Below are positions 42,482 through 51,008 of a stretch of DNA of 64,000 nucleotides, one piece after another. The DNA is taken from NCBI RefSeq assembly GCF_051200825.1, contig NZ_CP195158.1:992001-1056000 (forward strand). Direction: 5' to 3'. The stretch is from Formosa sp030427735 (GTDB lineage: Bacteria > Bacteroidota > Bacteroidia > Flavobacteriales > Flavobacteriaceae). The first letter of the stretch is position 1, and the number at the start of each line of letters is the position of its first letter. A model generated the notes under the pieces. It was given only the letters and a program-made list of their open reading frames with translations. It ran no database searches and was not told where the DNA came from. A program made the translations under genes and the position numbers.

Positions 42482-42892
42482 ATGGCACGTGTTTTAGCGA
42501 TAGATTACGGTAAAAAAAGAACGGGAATAGCGGTAACCGATGAGCTTCAAATTATAGCTTCTGGTTTAACTACCGTAGAGACTAAAGACCTGATTCCGTT
42601 TTTGCAAGACTATATTGCTAAGGAACAGGTAGAATTATTTGTCGTGGGCGAGCCCAAACAAATGGATGCCACAGCGTCTGAAAGTGAAGCCTTGATTATT
42701 CCGTTTTTAAAGAAATTATCCGAGTCGATACCCAATATTCCTATAGCTCGTGTAGACGAACGGTTTACGTCTAAAATGGCGTTTCAAACCATGATAGATT
42801 CGGGATTAAAAAAGAAACAACGCCAAAATAAAGCTTTAATAGATGAAATTAGTGCAACACTAATTTTACAAAGCTATTTGAATTCTAAATAA
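42482..42892 (+). CDS. ruvX: Holliday junction resolvase RuvX (YqgF)
   Basis: RuvX is an RNase H-like nuclease, needed in many bacteria for 16S rRNA 5' processing and able to cut Holliday junctions. It shows the motif MARVLAIDYGKKRTGIAVTD (catalytic Asp8), VVGEPKQMDATASESE and the VDERFTSKMA segment; the last catalytic Asp is in the IDEISATLILQSYL end. Length (136 aa) is complete. It is divergent from dapD. No partner gene is coupled to it. The name YqgF is used for the same family. Confidence 0.95.
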   Translation: MARVLAIDYGKKRTGIAVTDELQIIASGLTTVETKDLIPFLQDYIAKEQVELFVVGEPKQMDATASESEALIIPFLKKLSESIPNIPIARVDERFTSKMAFQTMIDSGLKKKQRQNKALIDEISATLILQSYLNSK

Positions 42893-42997
42893 TTCTGTAT
42901 GAAGCGTTAATGTTGTAGGTTTTTATTCAATTTTAAACTTTTTATCGAAAAAAAATAACCTTTAACTAAAATTTTTATCAATACTGAAAGAGCCTCT

Positions 42998-43005
42998 TAT
43001 ATTTG
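42998..43005 (+). promoter_or_regulatory. -7 promoter element of the small secreted protein gene
   Basis: TATATTTG matches TAnnTTTG, 21-28 bases before the ATG at 43026. No -33 TTG was seen. Confidence 0.45.
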
Positions 43006-43025
43006 AGAAAATTTCAGTTAATAAA

Positions 43026-43289
43026 ATGAAAATTAATGTATTAATAAGTGTGTTTGCTATAGCCTTATTACAAAGTGCAAGTTTAAAAGCGCAAGACAAA
43101 AAGCCCGATTACAAGAGAATGAATCGTGTTGTTGTAAGCGTTAAAAAGTTAAACTTAAAACCTTTAAAAGTTGAAACATTACCCGTTTGGGCAAACCGAA
43201 AACGTGACTTAATCAATTCGCAAGTAAATGCTAAAATTAAATGTAGCATCGATTTGTTTACTGTCGTTAACGATAAAGCTGCTTGTTAA
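43026..43289 (+). CDS. Small exported protein of unknown function
   Basis: I do not recognise this 87-residue protein. It has a signal peptide (MKINVLISVFAIALLQSASLKAQ) and a mature part of about 64 residues that is Lys/Arg-rich and hydrophilic with two Cys, the last at the C-terminus. The gene is compact and monocistronic: its own TATATTTG box upstream and an intrinsic terminator about 27 bases downstream. Two cysteines could form one disulfide. Without homologues in view, function cannot be assigned. Confidence 0.7.
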   Translation: MKINVLISVFAIALLQSASLKAQDKKPDYKRMNRVVVSVKKLNLKPLKVETLPVWANRKRDLINSQVNAKIKCSIDLFTVVNDKAAC

Positions 43290-43316
43290 AAGCAAGCAAT
43301 TTTCATATCCATCCAG

Positions 43317-43343
43317 AAAACTCCTTATTTAAGGAGTTTTTTT
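43317..43343 (+). terminator. Intrinsic terminator after the small secreted protein gene
   Basis: AAAACTCCTTA and TAAGGAGTTTT form a stem with a two-base loop, followed by more T. The A-run upstream makes it usable on both strands, but the only gene reading into it is on the plus strand. Confidence 0.85.
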
Positions 43344-43370
43344 ATTATAGGCTATTACGGTTAAGAATTG

Positions 43371-43378
43371 TATTTTTG
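43371..43378 (+). promoter_or_regulatory. -7 promoter element of def
   Basis: TATTTTTG matches TAnnTTTG and lies 29-36 bases before the ATG at 43407. The -33 element is weak. Confidence 0.45.
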
Positions 43379-43406
43379 CATTTCAAAAAATTTATAACAC
43401 GTACAA

Positions 43407-43997
43407 ATGATTTTACCAATTGTAGCTTATGGCGATCCTGTTTTAAAGAAAGAAGGGACCGATATAGATAAAGATTACCCTAAATTAAACGAACTTATAG
43501 ATAATATGTTCGAAACCATGTATAATGCCTATGGCGTTGGTTTGGCTGCTCCGCAAATAGGACTGCCAATTCGTTTGTTTGTTATAGATACAACACCTTT
43601 TTCGGAAGATGAAGACTTAACAAAAGACGAGCAAGCTGCCTTGGTAGATTTTAAAAAAGTGTTTATTAATGCTACAATAATTAAAGAAGAAGGTGCCGAA
43701 TGGGCGTTTAACGAAGGCTGTTTAAGCATACCAGATGTAAGGGAAGATGTGTTTAGAAAACCAGAAATTACCATAGAATATCAAGACGAAAATTTTGAAA
43801 CGCATGTAGAGACTTACAGCGGACTTATAGCACGCGTAATACAACACGAATATGACCATATAGACGGCATATTATTTACCGAAAAACTATCTACCTTAAA
43901 AAAACGACTAATAAAAGGGCGTTTAGATAACATCTCTAAAGGAAAAATAAAAGTAGATTATAAAATGCGTTTTCCAAATCAAAAAAAGAAACGATAA
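43407..43997 (+). CDS. def: Peptide deformylase
   Basis: Def removes the formyl group from the N-terminal methionine of new proteins with a bound Fe(II) or similar metal. All three signature motifs are present: GVGLAAPQIGLP, EGCLSIPDV (metal Cys) and QHEYDHIDGILF (HExxH). The insert NDxFSEDEDLTKDEQAALVDFKK-type acidic stretch between motifs I and II is usual in Bacteroidetes. Length (196 aa) is normal. It has its own promoter-like box; DUF5606 follows 54 bases downstream. No fmt gene is adjacent. Confidence 0.96.
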   Translation: MILPIVAYGDPVLKKEGTDIDKDYPKLNELIDNMFETMYNAYGVGLAAPQIGLPIRLFVIDTTPFSEDEDLTKDEQAALVDFKKVFINATIIKEEGAEWAFNEGCLSIPDVREDVFRKPEITIEYQDENFETHVETYSGLIARVIQHEYDHIDGILFTEKLSTLKKRLIKGRLDNISKGKIKVDYKMRFPNQKKKR

Positions 43998-44051
43998 TAT
44001 TTGGTTAGGTTTAACAAACGTAAGATATTTGCCACCTTTAAAAATTAATTT

Positions 44052-44483
44052 ATGGGCTTAGATAAAGTATTAGCTATTTCAGGTAAACCAGGATTGTATA
44101 AATTAGTACTACAAACACGTAACGGATTTATAGCAGAATCGTTGTTAGACAACAAACGACTGTCTATAAACATGAACCATAACGTAAGTGTATTAAGCGA
44201 AATCGCTATTTATACATTAACAGAAGAGGTGCCTTTAAAAAATGTGTTTAAAGCTATTTCCGAAAAAGAACAAGGAGCGCAAACACGCATTAGCCATAAA
44301 GACAGCAAAGATAAATTAGAAGAATATTTTTTCGAAATTTTACCAGATTACGATGAAGATCGTGTGTACGCGAGCGATATTAAGAAGGTAATACAATGGT
44401 ACAATTTATTGCATAAAAACGATTTATTACAGTTCGAGGACGATGCAGAAGCAACAGAAGAAGCTTCAAACGAAGAAGAATAA
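44052..44483 (+). CDS. DUF5606 domain protein
   Basis: A 143-residue cytoplasmic protein starting MGLDKVLAISGKPGLYKLVLQTRNGFIAESL, the mark of DUF5606, a family that I know from Bacteroidetes only and that has no known function. The second half contains YFFEILPDYDEDRVYASDIKKVIQWYNLLHK and a Glu-rich C-terminus. It lies between def and mazG on one strand, with a terminator after it, so its transcription may continue from def. Its constant pairing with def in related genomes would be worth checking. Confidence 0.85.
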   Translation: MGLDKVLAISGKPGLYKLVLQTRNGFIAESLLDNKRLSINMNHNVSVLSEIAIYTLTEEVPLKNVFKAISEKEQGAQTRISHKDSKDKLEEYFFEILPDYDEDRVYASDIKKVIQWYNLLHKNDLLQFEDDAEATEEASNEEE

Positions 44484-44505
44484 AAAATCGCAATTAGTAT
44501 ATATT

Positions 44506-44532
44506 AAAGTCCAACCCTTACGGTTGGACTTT
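44506..44532 (+). terminator. Intrinsic terminator after the DUF5606 gene
   Basis: AAAGTCCAACC-CTTAC-GGTTGGACTTT, an 11-bp stem with a five-base loop followed by TCTTTTT, lies 23 bases after the stop. Confidence 0.87.
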
Positions 44533-44578
44533 TCTTTTTAAGTACCTTAGCAAAACACAACAACAATTTTAATTTTTT

Positions 44579-45352
44579 ATGAATACAAGAGCCCAAAAAT
44601 TAGCAGCTTTCGACCGGTTATTAACAATAATGGATGAATTGCGCGAACAATGTCCGTGGGATAAAAAACAAACCATCGAGTCGTTACGCCATCTAACAAT
44701 TGAAGAAACTTACGAACTGGGCGACGCTATTTTAGACAACGACCTACAAGAAGTTAAAAAAGAATTGGGCGATTTGTTATTACACATTGTGTTTTATGCC
44801 AAAATAGGAAGCGAAACCAATAGTTTTGATATGGCCGATGTTTGTAATAGTATTTGCGACAAATTGATAGACAGACACCCACATATTTACGGCGATGTTA
44901 AGGTGGATAATGAAGAAGATGTAAAGCGTAATTGGGAAAATTTAAAACTAAAAGAAGGCAACAAAAGCGTTTTACAAGGCGTGCCAAAAAGTTTGCCAGC
45001 TTTAGTAAAAGCCAGTCGTATTCAAGATAAAGTAGCAGGAGTGGGGTTCGATTGGGAAGAGCCACAGCAAGTTTGGGAAAAAGTAGAAGAAGAATTAAAC
45101 GAGTTGAAAGTTGAAGTAAACAATAACAACCCAGAACGAATAGAAAGCGAATTTGGCGATGTCTTATTTTCTTTAGTAAACTATGCACGTTTTCTAAACA
45201 TAAATCCCGAGAATGCCTTAGAGCGTACCAATAAAAAATTTAAAAAAAGATTCGAGTATCTCGAAAAGCAAGCCGCCCTGTTAAACAAGAACTTAAAGGA
45301 TATGACCTTAGCCGAAATGGATGTTTTTTGGGAAGAAGCAAAAAAACTTTAA
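44579..45352 (+). CDS. mazG: Nucleoside triphosphate pyrophosphohydrolase MazG
   Basis: MazG hydrolyses (d)NTPs to monophosphates, cleaning damaged nucleotides and lowering ppGpp in E. coli. Two MazG domains in tandem are seen: the first with EQCPWDKKQTIESLRHLTIEETYELGDAI and LGDLLLHIVF, the second with KVEEELNELKVEV and EFGDVLFSLVNYARF; both have the EExxE metal motif. Length (257 aa) fits the two-domain form. It follows a terminator, so its own promoter lies in the 44533-44578 spacer, which is too short for me to identify. Confidence 0.94.
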   Translation: MNTRAQKLAAFDRLLTIMDELREQCPWDKKQTIESLRHLTIEETYELGDAILDNDLQEVKKELGDLLLHIVFYAKIGSETNSFDMADVCNSICDKLIDRHPHIYGDVKVDNEEDVKRNWENLKLKEGNKSVLQGVPKSLPALVKASRIQDKVAGVGFDWEEPQQVWEKVEEELNELKVEVNNNNPERIESEFGDVLFSLVNYARFLNINPENALERTNKKFKKRFEYLEKQAALLNKNLKDMTLAEMDVFWEEAKKL

Positions 45353-45532
45353 CTTTTTTGAGTTTTTAATAATCCATTTTAACTTAAGAAACGTATATAT
45401 AGTTAAGAATGGCATAATTCTTCATAGATATAAAAGATTAATAGCATAATCCTTACAAAACTATGTCATTCTAAATATTGTTATTTCTAATAGGTTAAGG
45501 AATAGCGGTTTAGTTAGTTTAGTTAATAACTC

Positions 45533-45577
45533 AATCCTACTTGTTAAAGCGTAAGCTGTAAGAACGGGTAGGATTTA
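45533..45577. terminator. Possible terminator between mazG and marC
   Basis: AATCCTAC and GTAGGATT are complementary over eight bases across a 27-base loop, followed by TTAGTTTTTAT. The long loop makes it weak. The rest of the mazG-marC spacer (45353-45594, 242 bases) is AT-rich without a visible gene. Confidence 0.3.
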
Positions 45578-45594
45578 GTTTTTATATACCTTCC

Positions 45595-46209
45595 TTAATG
45601 TAAAACAGCAAAGAAATCTTTAAGTCCCGATAAAATACTTTGTACCGCGTACGACGCTAAAATGAGACCCATTATTTTACTAATTACATTTATACCATAA
45701 TCTCCCACTATATTTTTCACCTTATTGGCTGCAAGTAACAATGCACAGGTTAAGCCAATAATAACCAATACTAAAACAGTAGTTATGGCTTGTTGTTTTA
45801 AAGAATAAATGTGGTTGTCTGTCATAAGAACAACGGCCATAATAGCTCCAGGAGAAGCAATAGAGGGAATGGCTACAGGAAAAACAATAACGTGTTTATA
45901 ATCTTTAATTAAATGTTTTTCAGTTTCTGGTTTGCCGTCTCCAAAAATCATGGTAAGCGCAAATAAAAATAAAATTACACCACCCGAAATTTGAAACGCA
46001 TCTAGCGATACTTCCATACCTTCAAGTACAACTTGACCTACTATTATAAAAAACAACAACACAAAAAACGCTAAAATAGAAGCTTGTATGGCTATGCGTT
46101 TTTGTGCTTTTTTATCGAATTGCTTGGTGGCTTCTAGATATACTGGCACCGAGCCTAAAGGGTCTATAACGGCAAAAAGAAAGAGTAAAGTTGTAAAAAT
46201 TTCATGCAT
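45595..46209 (-). CDS. MarC family membrane protein (UPF0056)
   Basis: An integral membrane protein of 204 residues with six predicted helices, of the MarC/UPF0056 family. It contains AVIDPLGSVPVYLEAT near the start, TMIFGDGKPE in the middle and VFPVAIPSIASPGAIMAVVLMTD, the family's most conserved motifs. It was once linked to multiple antibiotic resistance in E. coli, but a transporter role has not been shown. It is monocistronic and convergent with mazG. Confidence 0.9.
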   Translation of the reverse strand: MHEIFTTLLFLFAVIDPLGSVPVYLEATKQFDKKAQKRIAIQASILAFFVLLFFIIVGQVVLEGMEVSLDAFQISGGVILFLFALTMIFGDGKPETEKHLIKDYKHVIVFPVAIPSIASPGAIMAVVLMTDNHIYSLKQQAITTVLVLVIIGLTCALLLAANKVKNIVGDYGINVISKIMGLILASYAVQSILSGLKDFFAVLH

Positions 46210-46454
46210 AATTGCTTAGCTGTTTTTTTGAAATTAATATAATAAAAATTAAAGTATAAATTCAGGTTTAGTCATTTATTAATCCAACAGGAAGAACACA
46301 AGAATAGGCGATTCAAACTTTCTTTCGAATTTTTGTGTATTAATTACATTTATTTTTTTATGATTGTGATAATTTTTTAATATTTAAAGAAATAAAATGA
46401 TATGTTTATAGTTGTTTTATTGTTGAATTCATTTTTCATGTCAAAATTAGAAAT

Positions 46455-47513
46455 ATGTCAAACCCCTTATTAGGTACAGTCCTGCATGCAATTGGTGGTG
46501 TTTCAGCATCGAGCTGTTATTTGCCATTTCAAAAAGTAAAACATTGGTCGTGGAATAGTTATTGGTTAATCCAGGCATTATTTGCTTGGTTAATTTTTCC
46601 TTTAATTGTGGGATATTTAACCGTTCCTAATTTATGGGAAGTTTTAACCAATTCTCCAATTACAGCCATGTACAATGCGTTCATTTTAGGAGCCATATAT
46701 GGGTTTGGAGGTATGGCCTTTGGTTATGCAATAAAATACATCGGCTTTTCTTTAACGTATACAATTTCTATTGGGCTTTCGGCTATAATTGGTACGGTTG
46801 TACCTTTAATTATCCACGGTACTTTAATAACACAATTCTCCAAGCCAGGCGGACTAATAGTGTTGTTAGGGATGATTCTGTCTTTAATTGGAGTTTTTAT
46901 TTGTGGATGGTCTGGCTACAAAAAAGAGCAAAACCTAAAAGAGAGCAAGCAATTGGAAGCAAGTGCTTTTAATTTAAAAAAAGGGGTGTTGCTCACCGTA
47001 TTTTCAGGAGTATTATCAGCTGTTTTTGGGGTGTCTTTAGAATTAGGAGCTCCTATAGCAGAACTTGCTGGCAAATATGGCGCAGGACATTTTCAGGGTA
47101 ATGCCAATTTATTGGTGTCGACTGCTGGTACGTTTTTAACCAATGTTATCTGGTTTACCATAGTGAGTTTTAAACAAGATACTATTAAAGAGTTGGTAGC
47201 AGTTAAAGCTTTAGGAGCAGGCCTTTGGTTTCGTAATGTATTGCTTTCTGTACTTACCGGAGGCTTGTGGTATTTTCAATTCTTTTTTTACGGACTAGGC
47301 CATGTGCGAATGGGAGCTTTTCAGTTTGCTAGTTGGGCAATACATATGTCTATGTTAATATTTTTCAGCTTCATTGTAGGTGTTATTATGAAAGAATGGC
47401 GTGCCGTATCAAAACAAACATATGTTACTTTAATAGCAGGACTCTTAATATTAGTATGTTCATTCGTAATAATCACTTATGGAAGCATGCAAGGTAATGG
47501 AGCCGTAACTTAA
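46455..47513 (+). CDS. RhaT-type sugar/proton symporter
   Basis: A membrane protein of 352 residues with ten predicted helices, of the RhaT (L-rhamnose:H+ symporter) branch of the drug/metabolite transporter superfamily. It aligns well by eye with E. coli RhaT: LGTVLHAIGGVSASSCYLPFQKVKHWSWNSYW at the start, FNLKKGVLLTVFSGVLSA in the middle, and GGLWYFQFFFYGLGHVRMG, SWAIHMSMLIFF, VGVIMKEW near the end. The substrate may be rhamnose or a similar deoxysugar or sugar acid. It is the first gene of the CoA-transferase operon; the next ATG is 23 bases after its stop. No rhamnose isomerase or kinase is in the window. Confidence 0.87.
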   Translation: MSNPLLGTVLHAIGGVSASSCYLPFQKVKHWSWNSYWLIQALFAWLIFPLIVGYLTVPNLWEVLTNSPITAMYNAFILGAIYGFGGMAFGYAIKYIGFSLTYTISIGLSAIIGTVVPLIIHGTLITQFSKPGGLIVLLGMILSLIGVFICGWSGYKKEQNLKESKQLEASAFNLKKGVLLTVFSGVLSAVFGVSLELGAPIAELAGKYGAGHFQGNANLLVSTAGTFLTNVIWFTIVSFKQDTIKELVAVKALGAGLWFRNVLLSVLTGGLWYFQFFFYGLGHVRMGAFQFASWAIHMSMLIFFSFIVGVIMKEWRAVSKQTYVTLIAGLLILVCSFVIITYGSMQGNGAVT

Positions 47514-47536
47514 ATAATAGATTTTATAAAAATATA

Positions 47537-48697
47537 ATGAAAGAACCAATTATTTTAAAAGGAATTACATGGGATCACAGTCGTGGGTATTGTCCTAAAG
47601 TGGCGACAGCTCAACGCTTTTCAGAATTGCATCCACATATAAAAATAGAATGGTCTAAGCGTTCCCTTCAGGGTTTCGCAGACGAGCATATAGATGTTTT
47701 AGCACAACAGTACGATTTGTTAATTATAGATCATCCTTGGGCTGGTTATGCCGCCGATACTGGTATTATTATACCATTTAATAAATATTTGCCAGAAGCT
47801 TTTATACAAGATCAGCAACAACAATCGGTTGGTAAATCTTGCGAGAGCTACAATTTTGGAGGCGATTTATATGCACTCCCTGTAGATACGGCAACTCCTG
47901 TGGCATCGAGCCGTTCGGATTTGTTAGAGAAAGCAGGCGAAAAAGTTCCTGGAACTTGGGAAGATCTATTGAAATTGGCTAAAAAGGGACTCGTAACAAT
48001 GCCAGGAATTCCTATTGATACCCTTATGAATTTTTATATGTTTTGCAATGTTTTAGGCGAGGAACCTTTTAAAACGGATGATTATATTGTGAGTAACGCC
48101 GTGGGAATAGAAGCTTTAAAGATGATGAAGCGTTTAACCGATTTATTAAATCCCGAATTTTTTAATTGGAATCCGATTAAAGTTTACGAAGCCTTAACAT
48201 CGCGAAACGATTATGCATACTGCCCATGGGCTTACGGTTACACAAATTACGCTCGAGATGGATATGCTTCAAAAAAGCTGCAATTTCATGATATTATAAA
48301 AAATAACGAAGGAAAAGATTTTCAAAGTACGTTGGGCGGTGCTGGTTTGGCCATTTCGGCAAGCAGTAAACATATTGATGCAGCGGTGTCTTATGCCGAA
48401 TTTATGGCTTCGCCAGAAACTCAAAAACGTTTGTATTTCAATAACGGAGGTCAGCCAGGACATAGATCGGCTTGGCTTGATGCGCATACCAATGCCTTAA
48501 GTAGTCAGTTTTTTCAATCGACATTAAAAACCCACGACAATGCTTTTTTAAGACCACGTTACAATGGGTATTTACATTTTCAGGATAATGCTGGTGATTA
48601 CGTTAGAAACTATCTTATGTCTGGTGGCGATGAAGCTAACGTTCTTAATCATATGAATGCACTTTACGTGGAATCTAAAACTAAAGTCAGTTCATGA
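47537..48697 (+). CDS. Solute-binding protein homologue without signal peptide (SBP1)
   Basis: The 386-residue protein has the two-lobed fold of family 1 extracellular solute-binding proteins. Visible are TWDHSRGYCPKVATAQRF, IEWSKRSLQGFAD, QYDLLIIDHPWAGYAADTG, YALPVDTATPVASSRSDLL, GTWEDLLKLA and SYAEFMASPETQK. It starts directly with the first lobe, MKEPIILKGITWDHS, with no signal peptide or lipobox, and RhaT ends only 23 bases upstream, so none is hidden. No ABC permease or ATPase is in the window. It should therefore be cytoplasmic. Its last bases overlap the first CoA-transferase gene (ATGA). A binding, sensing or enzyme role inside the cell is possible; none is known to me. Confidence 0.85.
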   Translation: MKEPIILKGITWDHSRGYCPKVATAQRFSELHPHIKIEWSKRSLQGFADEHIDVLAQQYDLLIIDHPWAGYAADTGIIIPFNKYLPEAFIQDQQQQSVGKSCESYNFGGDLYALPVDTATPVASSRSDLLEKAGEKVPGTWEDLLKLAKKGLVTMPGIPIDTLMNFYMFCNVLGEEPFKTDDYIVSNAVGIEALKMMKRLTDLLNPEFFNWNPIKVYEALTSRNDYAYCPWAYGYTNYARDGYASKKLQFHDIIKNNEGKDFQSTLGGAGLAISASSKHIDAAVSYAEFMASPETQKRLYFNNGGQPGHRSAWLDAHTNALSSQFFQSTLKTHDNAFLRPRYNGYLHFQDNAGDYVRNYLMSGGDEANVLNHMNALYVESKTKVSS

Positions 48698-49863
48698 AAC
48701 CATTAGAAGGCATTTTAGTTGTAGAATTTTGTCAGTTTCTCGCAGGGCCATCAGCCGGATTACGATTAGCCGATTTAGGTGCGCGGGTTATAAAAATTGA
48801 ACGCCCTATAAAAGGAGAAGGAGGGCGGCAAATAGCCATAAAAAATCTATTTATAGAGGGCGATAGTTTGGTGTTTCATACTATAAACAGAAATAAACAG
48901 TCGTTTGCTGCAAATTTAAAAGATCCAGAGGATTTAAAACGCATTAAAAAAATACTTGAAGTAGCAGATATTATGACCCATAATTTTAGACCAGGTGTTA
49001 TGGAAGCTATTGGTTTAGATTACAAAACAGTAAAGCAGCTTAATTCGCGTATAATTTATGGAGTTGTTACTGGATATGGTAGTGAAGGGCCTTGGCAAAA
49101 AAAACCGGGCCAGGATCTTTTAATTCAAGCAATGTCCGGATTAGCATATTTGTCGGGCACAGCTAAAGATCATCCTACTCCTATGGGAATTGCAGCCAGC
49201 GATATTTTTACAGGAACACATTTTACGCAAGGTCTATTGGCTGCTCTGGTAAGACGCGGTAAAACTAATGAAGGTGCCCTGGTTGAGGTTAGTTTATTAG
49301 AGTCGACTATAGATATGCAATTCGAGGTTTTAACCACTTATCTTAACGATGGTGGCAAACCTCCTAAACGCGCAAAAAATGGTAATGCTCAAGCTTATTT
49401 GGGAGCACCTTACGGGGTGTATAAAACTAAAGATAGCTATATTGCTATTGCCATGGTGCCAATGACAAAGCTGGAAACCCATTTAAAATTTGAGTTGCCA
49501 GAACATTTAAAGTCAGAAGCCAATTGGTTCGATTTTAAAGATGAGATCATGACGCTTATTCAAGCTATTTTAAAGGAAAAAACAACAAAAGCTTGGTTAG
49601 ACATTTTAGAGCCCGCAGACATTTGGTGTTCGGCAATCTTTAATTATAAAGAACTGATGGCGCATGACGCGTATAAAATACTACAAATGGATCAAGATGT
49701 AATTACGGCCTCTGGCGTAACAATTAAAACCACAAGATGTCCAATACAAATTGATAGTCAATATTACTATGCTTCAAAGGCAGCGCCCAAGGTTGGCGAA
49801 GATAATGAGACCATAGTACACGAATTTGGATTGCAAAACTTTAACAACCAAAATCAGTCATAA
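48694..49863 (+). CDS. Class III CoA-transferase (CaiB/BaiF family), copy 1
   Basis: Class III CoA-transferases move CoA between acids, via an aspartyl-CoA intermediate. The family motifs are present: VVEFCQFLAGPSAGLRLADLGARVIKIE at the start, HNFRPGVMEAIGLDY, YGVVTGYGSEGPWQKKPGQDLLIQ and GIAASDIFTG with the catalytic Asp170 (formyl-CoA transferase Asp169). The 389 residues are full length. It overlaps SBP1 by four bases and the second copy by one base. The two copies are closely related through their whole length, suggesting tandem duplication and possibly a heteromeric enzyme. The acid acceptor is unknown; a sugar-derived acid is suggested by neighbours. Confidence 0.9.
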   Translation: MKPLEGILVVEFCQFLAGPSAGLRLADLGARVIKIERPIKGEGGRQIAIKNLFIEGDSLVFHTINRNKQSFAANLKDPEDLKRIKKILEVADIMTHNFRPGVMEAIGLDYKTVKQLNSRIIYGVVTGYGSEGPWQKKPGQDLLIQAMSGLAYLSGTAKDHPTPMGIAASDIFTGTHFTQGLLAALVRRGKTNEGALVEVSLLESTIDMQFEVLTTYLNDGGKPPKRAKNGNAQAYLGAPYGVYKTKDSYIAIAMVPMTKLETHLKFELPEHLKSEANWFDFKDEIMTLIQAILKEKTTKAWLDILEPADIWCSAIFNYKELMAHDAYKILQMDQDVITASGVTIKTTRCPIQIDSQYYYASKAAPKVGEDNETIVHEFGLQNFNNQNQS

Positions 49864-51005
49864 TGAAACCACTTCAAGATATTATCGTCGTAGACTTAAG
49901 TCAGTTTTTGTCAGGACCATCAGCAAGTTTAAAGTTAGCAGATTTAGGGGCGCGAGTTATTAAAGTAGAAAAGCCTGAAACGGGCGATATTTGTCGTTCG
50001 CTGTATGTTTCTAATCTTAAAATGAATGGCGATTCTTCAATTTTTCATGCCATAAACCGAAATAAAGAAAGTATAACGGCGAATTTAAAAGACGCTAAAG
50101 ACTTAAACCGAATTAAGAAATTAATTGCGCAGGCCGATATTGTTATGCATAATTTTAGACCAGGGGTTATAGAGCGATTAGGCCTAGATTACACGACCGT
50201 AAAGCAAATAAATCCATCTGTTATTTACGGGGAAATCTCCGGATATGGTACTGCAGGGCCTTGGAAAGATAAACCTGGTCAGGATTTATTACTTCAATCC
50301 TTATCAGGCTTAACATGGTTGAGCGGGAATGAAGCAGCTGGTCCAGTACCGATGGGTTTAGCTATTGTAGATCTTATTTCTGGCGCTCATCTCGTTCAAG
50401 GTATTTTGGCAGCCTTGGTAAGAAAAGGGGTTAATGGTCAAGGAGCTAAGGTTCAGGTAAGCATGTTAGAATCTATAATAGATTTTCAGTTCGAGGTTAT
50501 TACAACCTATTATCAAGATGGCGGACAATTACCGCAACGTACAAAAACTAATAATGCTCACGCTTATTTAGGCGCTCCTTATGGTATTTATAAAACAGAA
50601 AATGGCTATTTGGCTCTAGCAATGGGGCAAATCCCGTTTTTAGGAGAATTGTTAGGGTGCGATAGTCTTAAAAATTATCCAGAACCGGAATCTTGGTTTT
50701 CTAAACGAAGTGAAATAAAATCAATTTTAGCAGCACATTTAGAAACAGATACCACGCAAAAGTGGTTGTCGTTATTAGAGCCGGCAGATATTTGGTGTGC
50801 AGATGTCATGGATTGGAATAGGTTATTGCAAACCGAAGGATATCAGGTTTTAGATATGGAGCAGGAAGTCGTTATGAGCGATGGTTACAGGTTTAAAACA
50901 ACGCGTTGCCCGATTAAAATTGATGGTGAAGTTTTAAAATCTGATAAAGGTACGCCAATTTTAGGCGAGCACACCCAAACTATAATTTCAGAATTTAATT
51001 TGTAG
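49863..51005 (+). CDS. Class III CoA-transferase (CaiB/BaiF family), copy 2
   Basis: A second family III CoA-transferase of 380 residues with the catalytic Asp170 (AIVDLISG) and the same landmarks: VVDLSQFLSGPSASLKLADLGARVIKVE, HNFRPGVIERLGLDY, YGEISGYGTAGPWKDKPGQDLLLQ. It is clearly paralogous to copy 1, and its start codon shares the last base of that gene's stop. Divergence is greatest after residue 240, around the acceptor site, so the two copies may handle different acids or act as two different subunits. SBP2 starts three bases after it. Confidence 0.9.
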   Translation: MKPLQDIIVVDLSQFLSGPSASLKLADLGARVIKVEKPETGDICRSLYVSNLKMNGDSSIFHAINRNKESITANLKDAKDLNRIKKLIAQADIVMHNFRPGVIERLGLDYTTVKQINPSVIYGEISGYGTAGPWKDKPGQDLLLQSLSGLTWLSGNEAAGPVPMGLAIVDLISGAHLVQGILAALVRKGVNGQGAKVQVSMLESIIDFQFEVITTYYQDGGQLPQRTKTNNAHAYLGAPYGIYKTENGYLALAMGQIPFLGELLGCDSLKNYPEPESWFSKRSEIKSILAAHLETDTTQKWLSLLEPADIWCADVMDWNRLLQTEGYQVLDMEQEVVMSDGYRFKTTRCPIKIDGEVLKSDKGTPILGEHTQTIISEFNL

Positions 51006-51008
51006 AGC

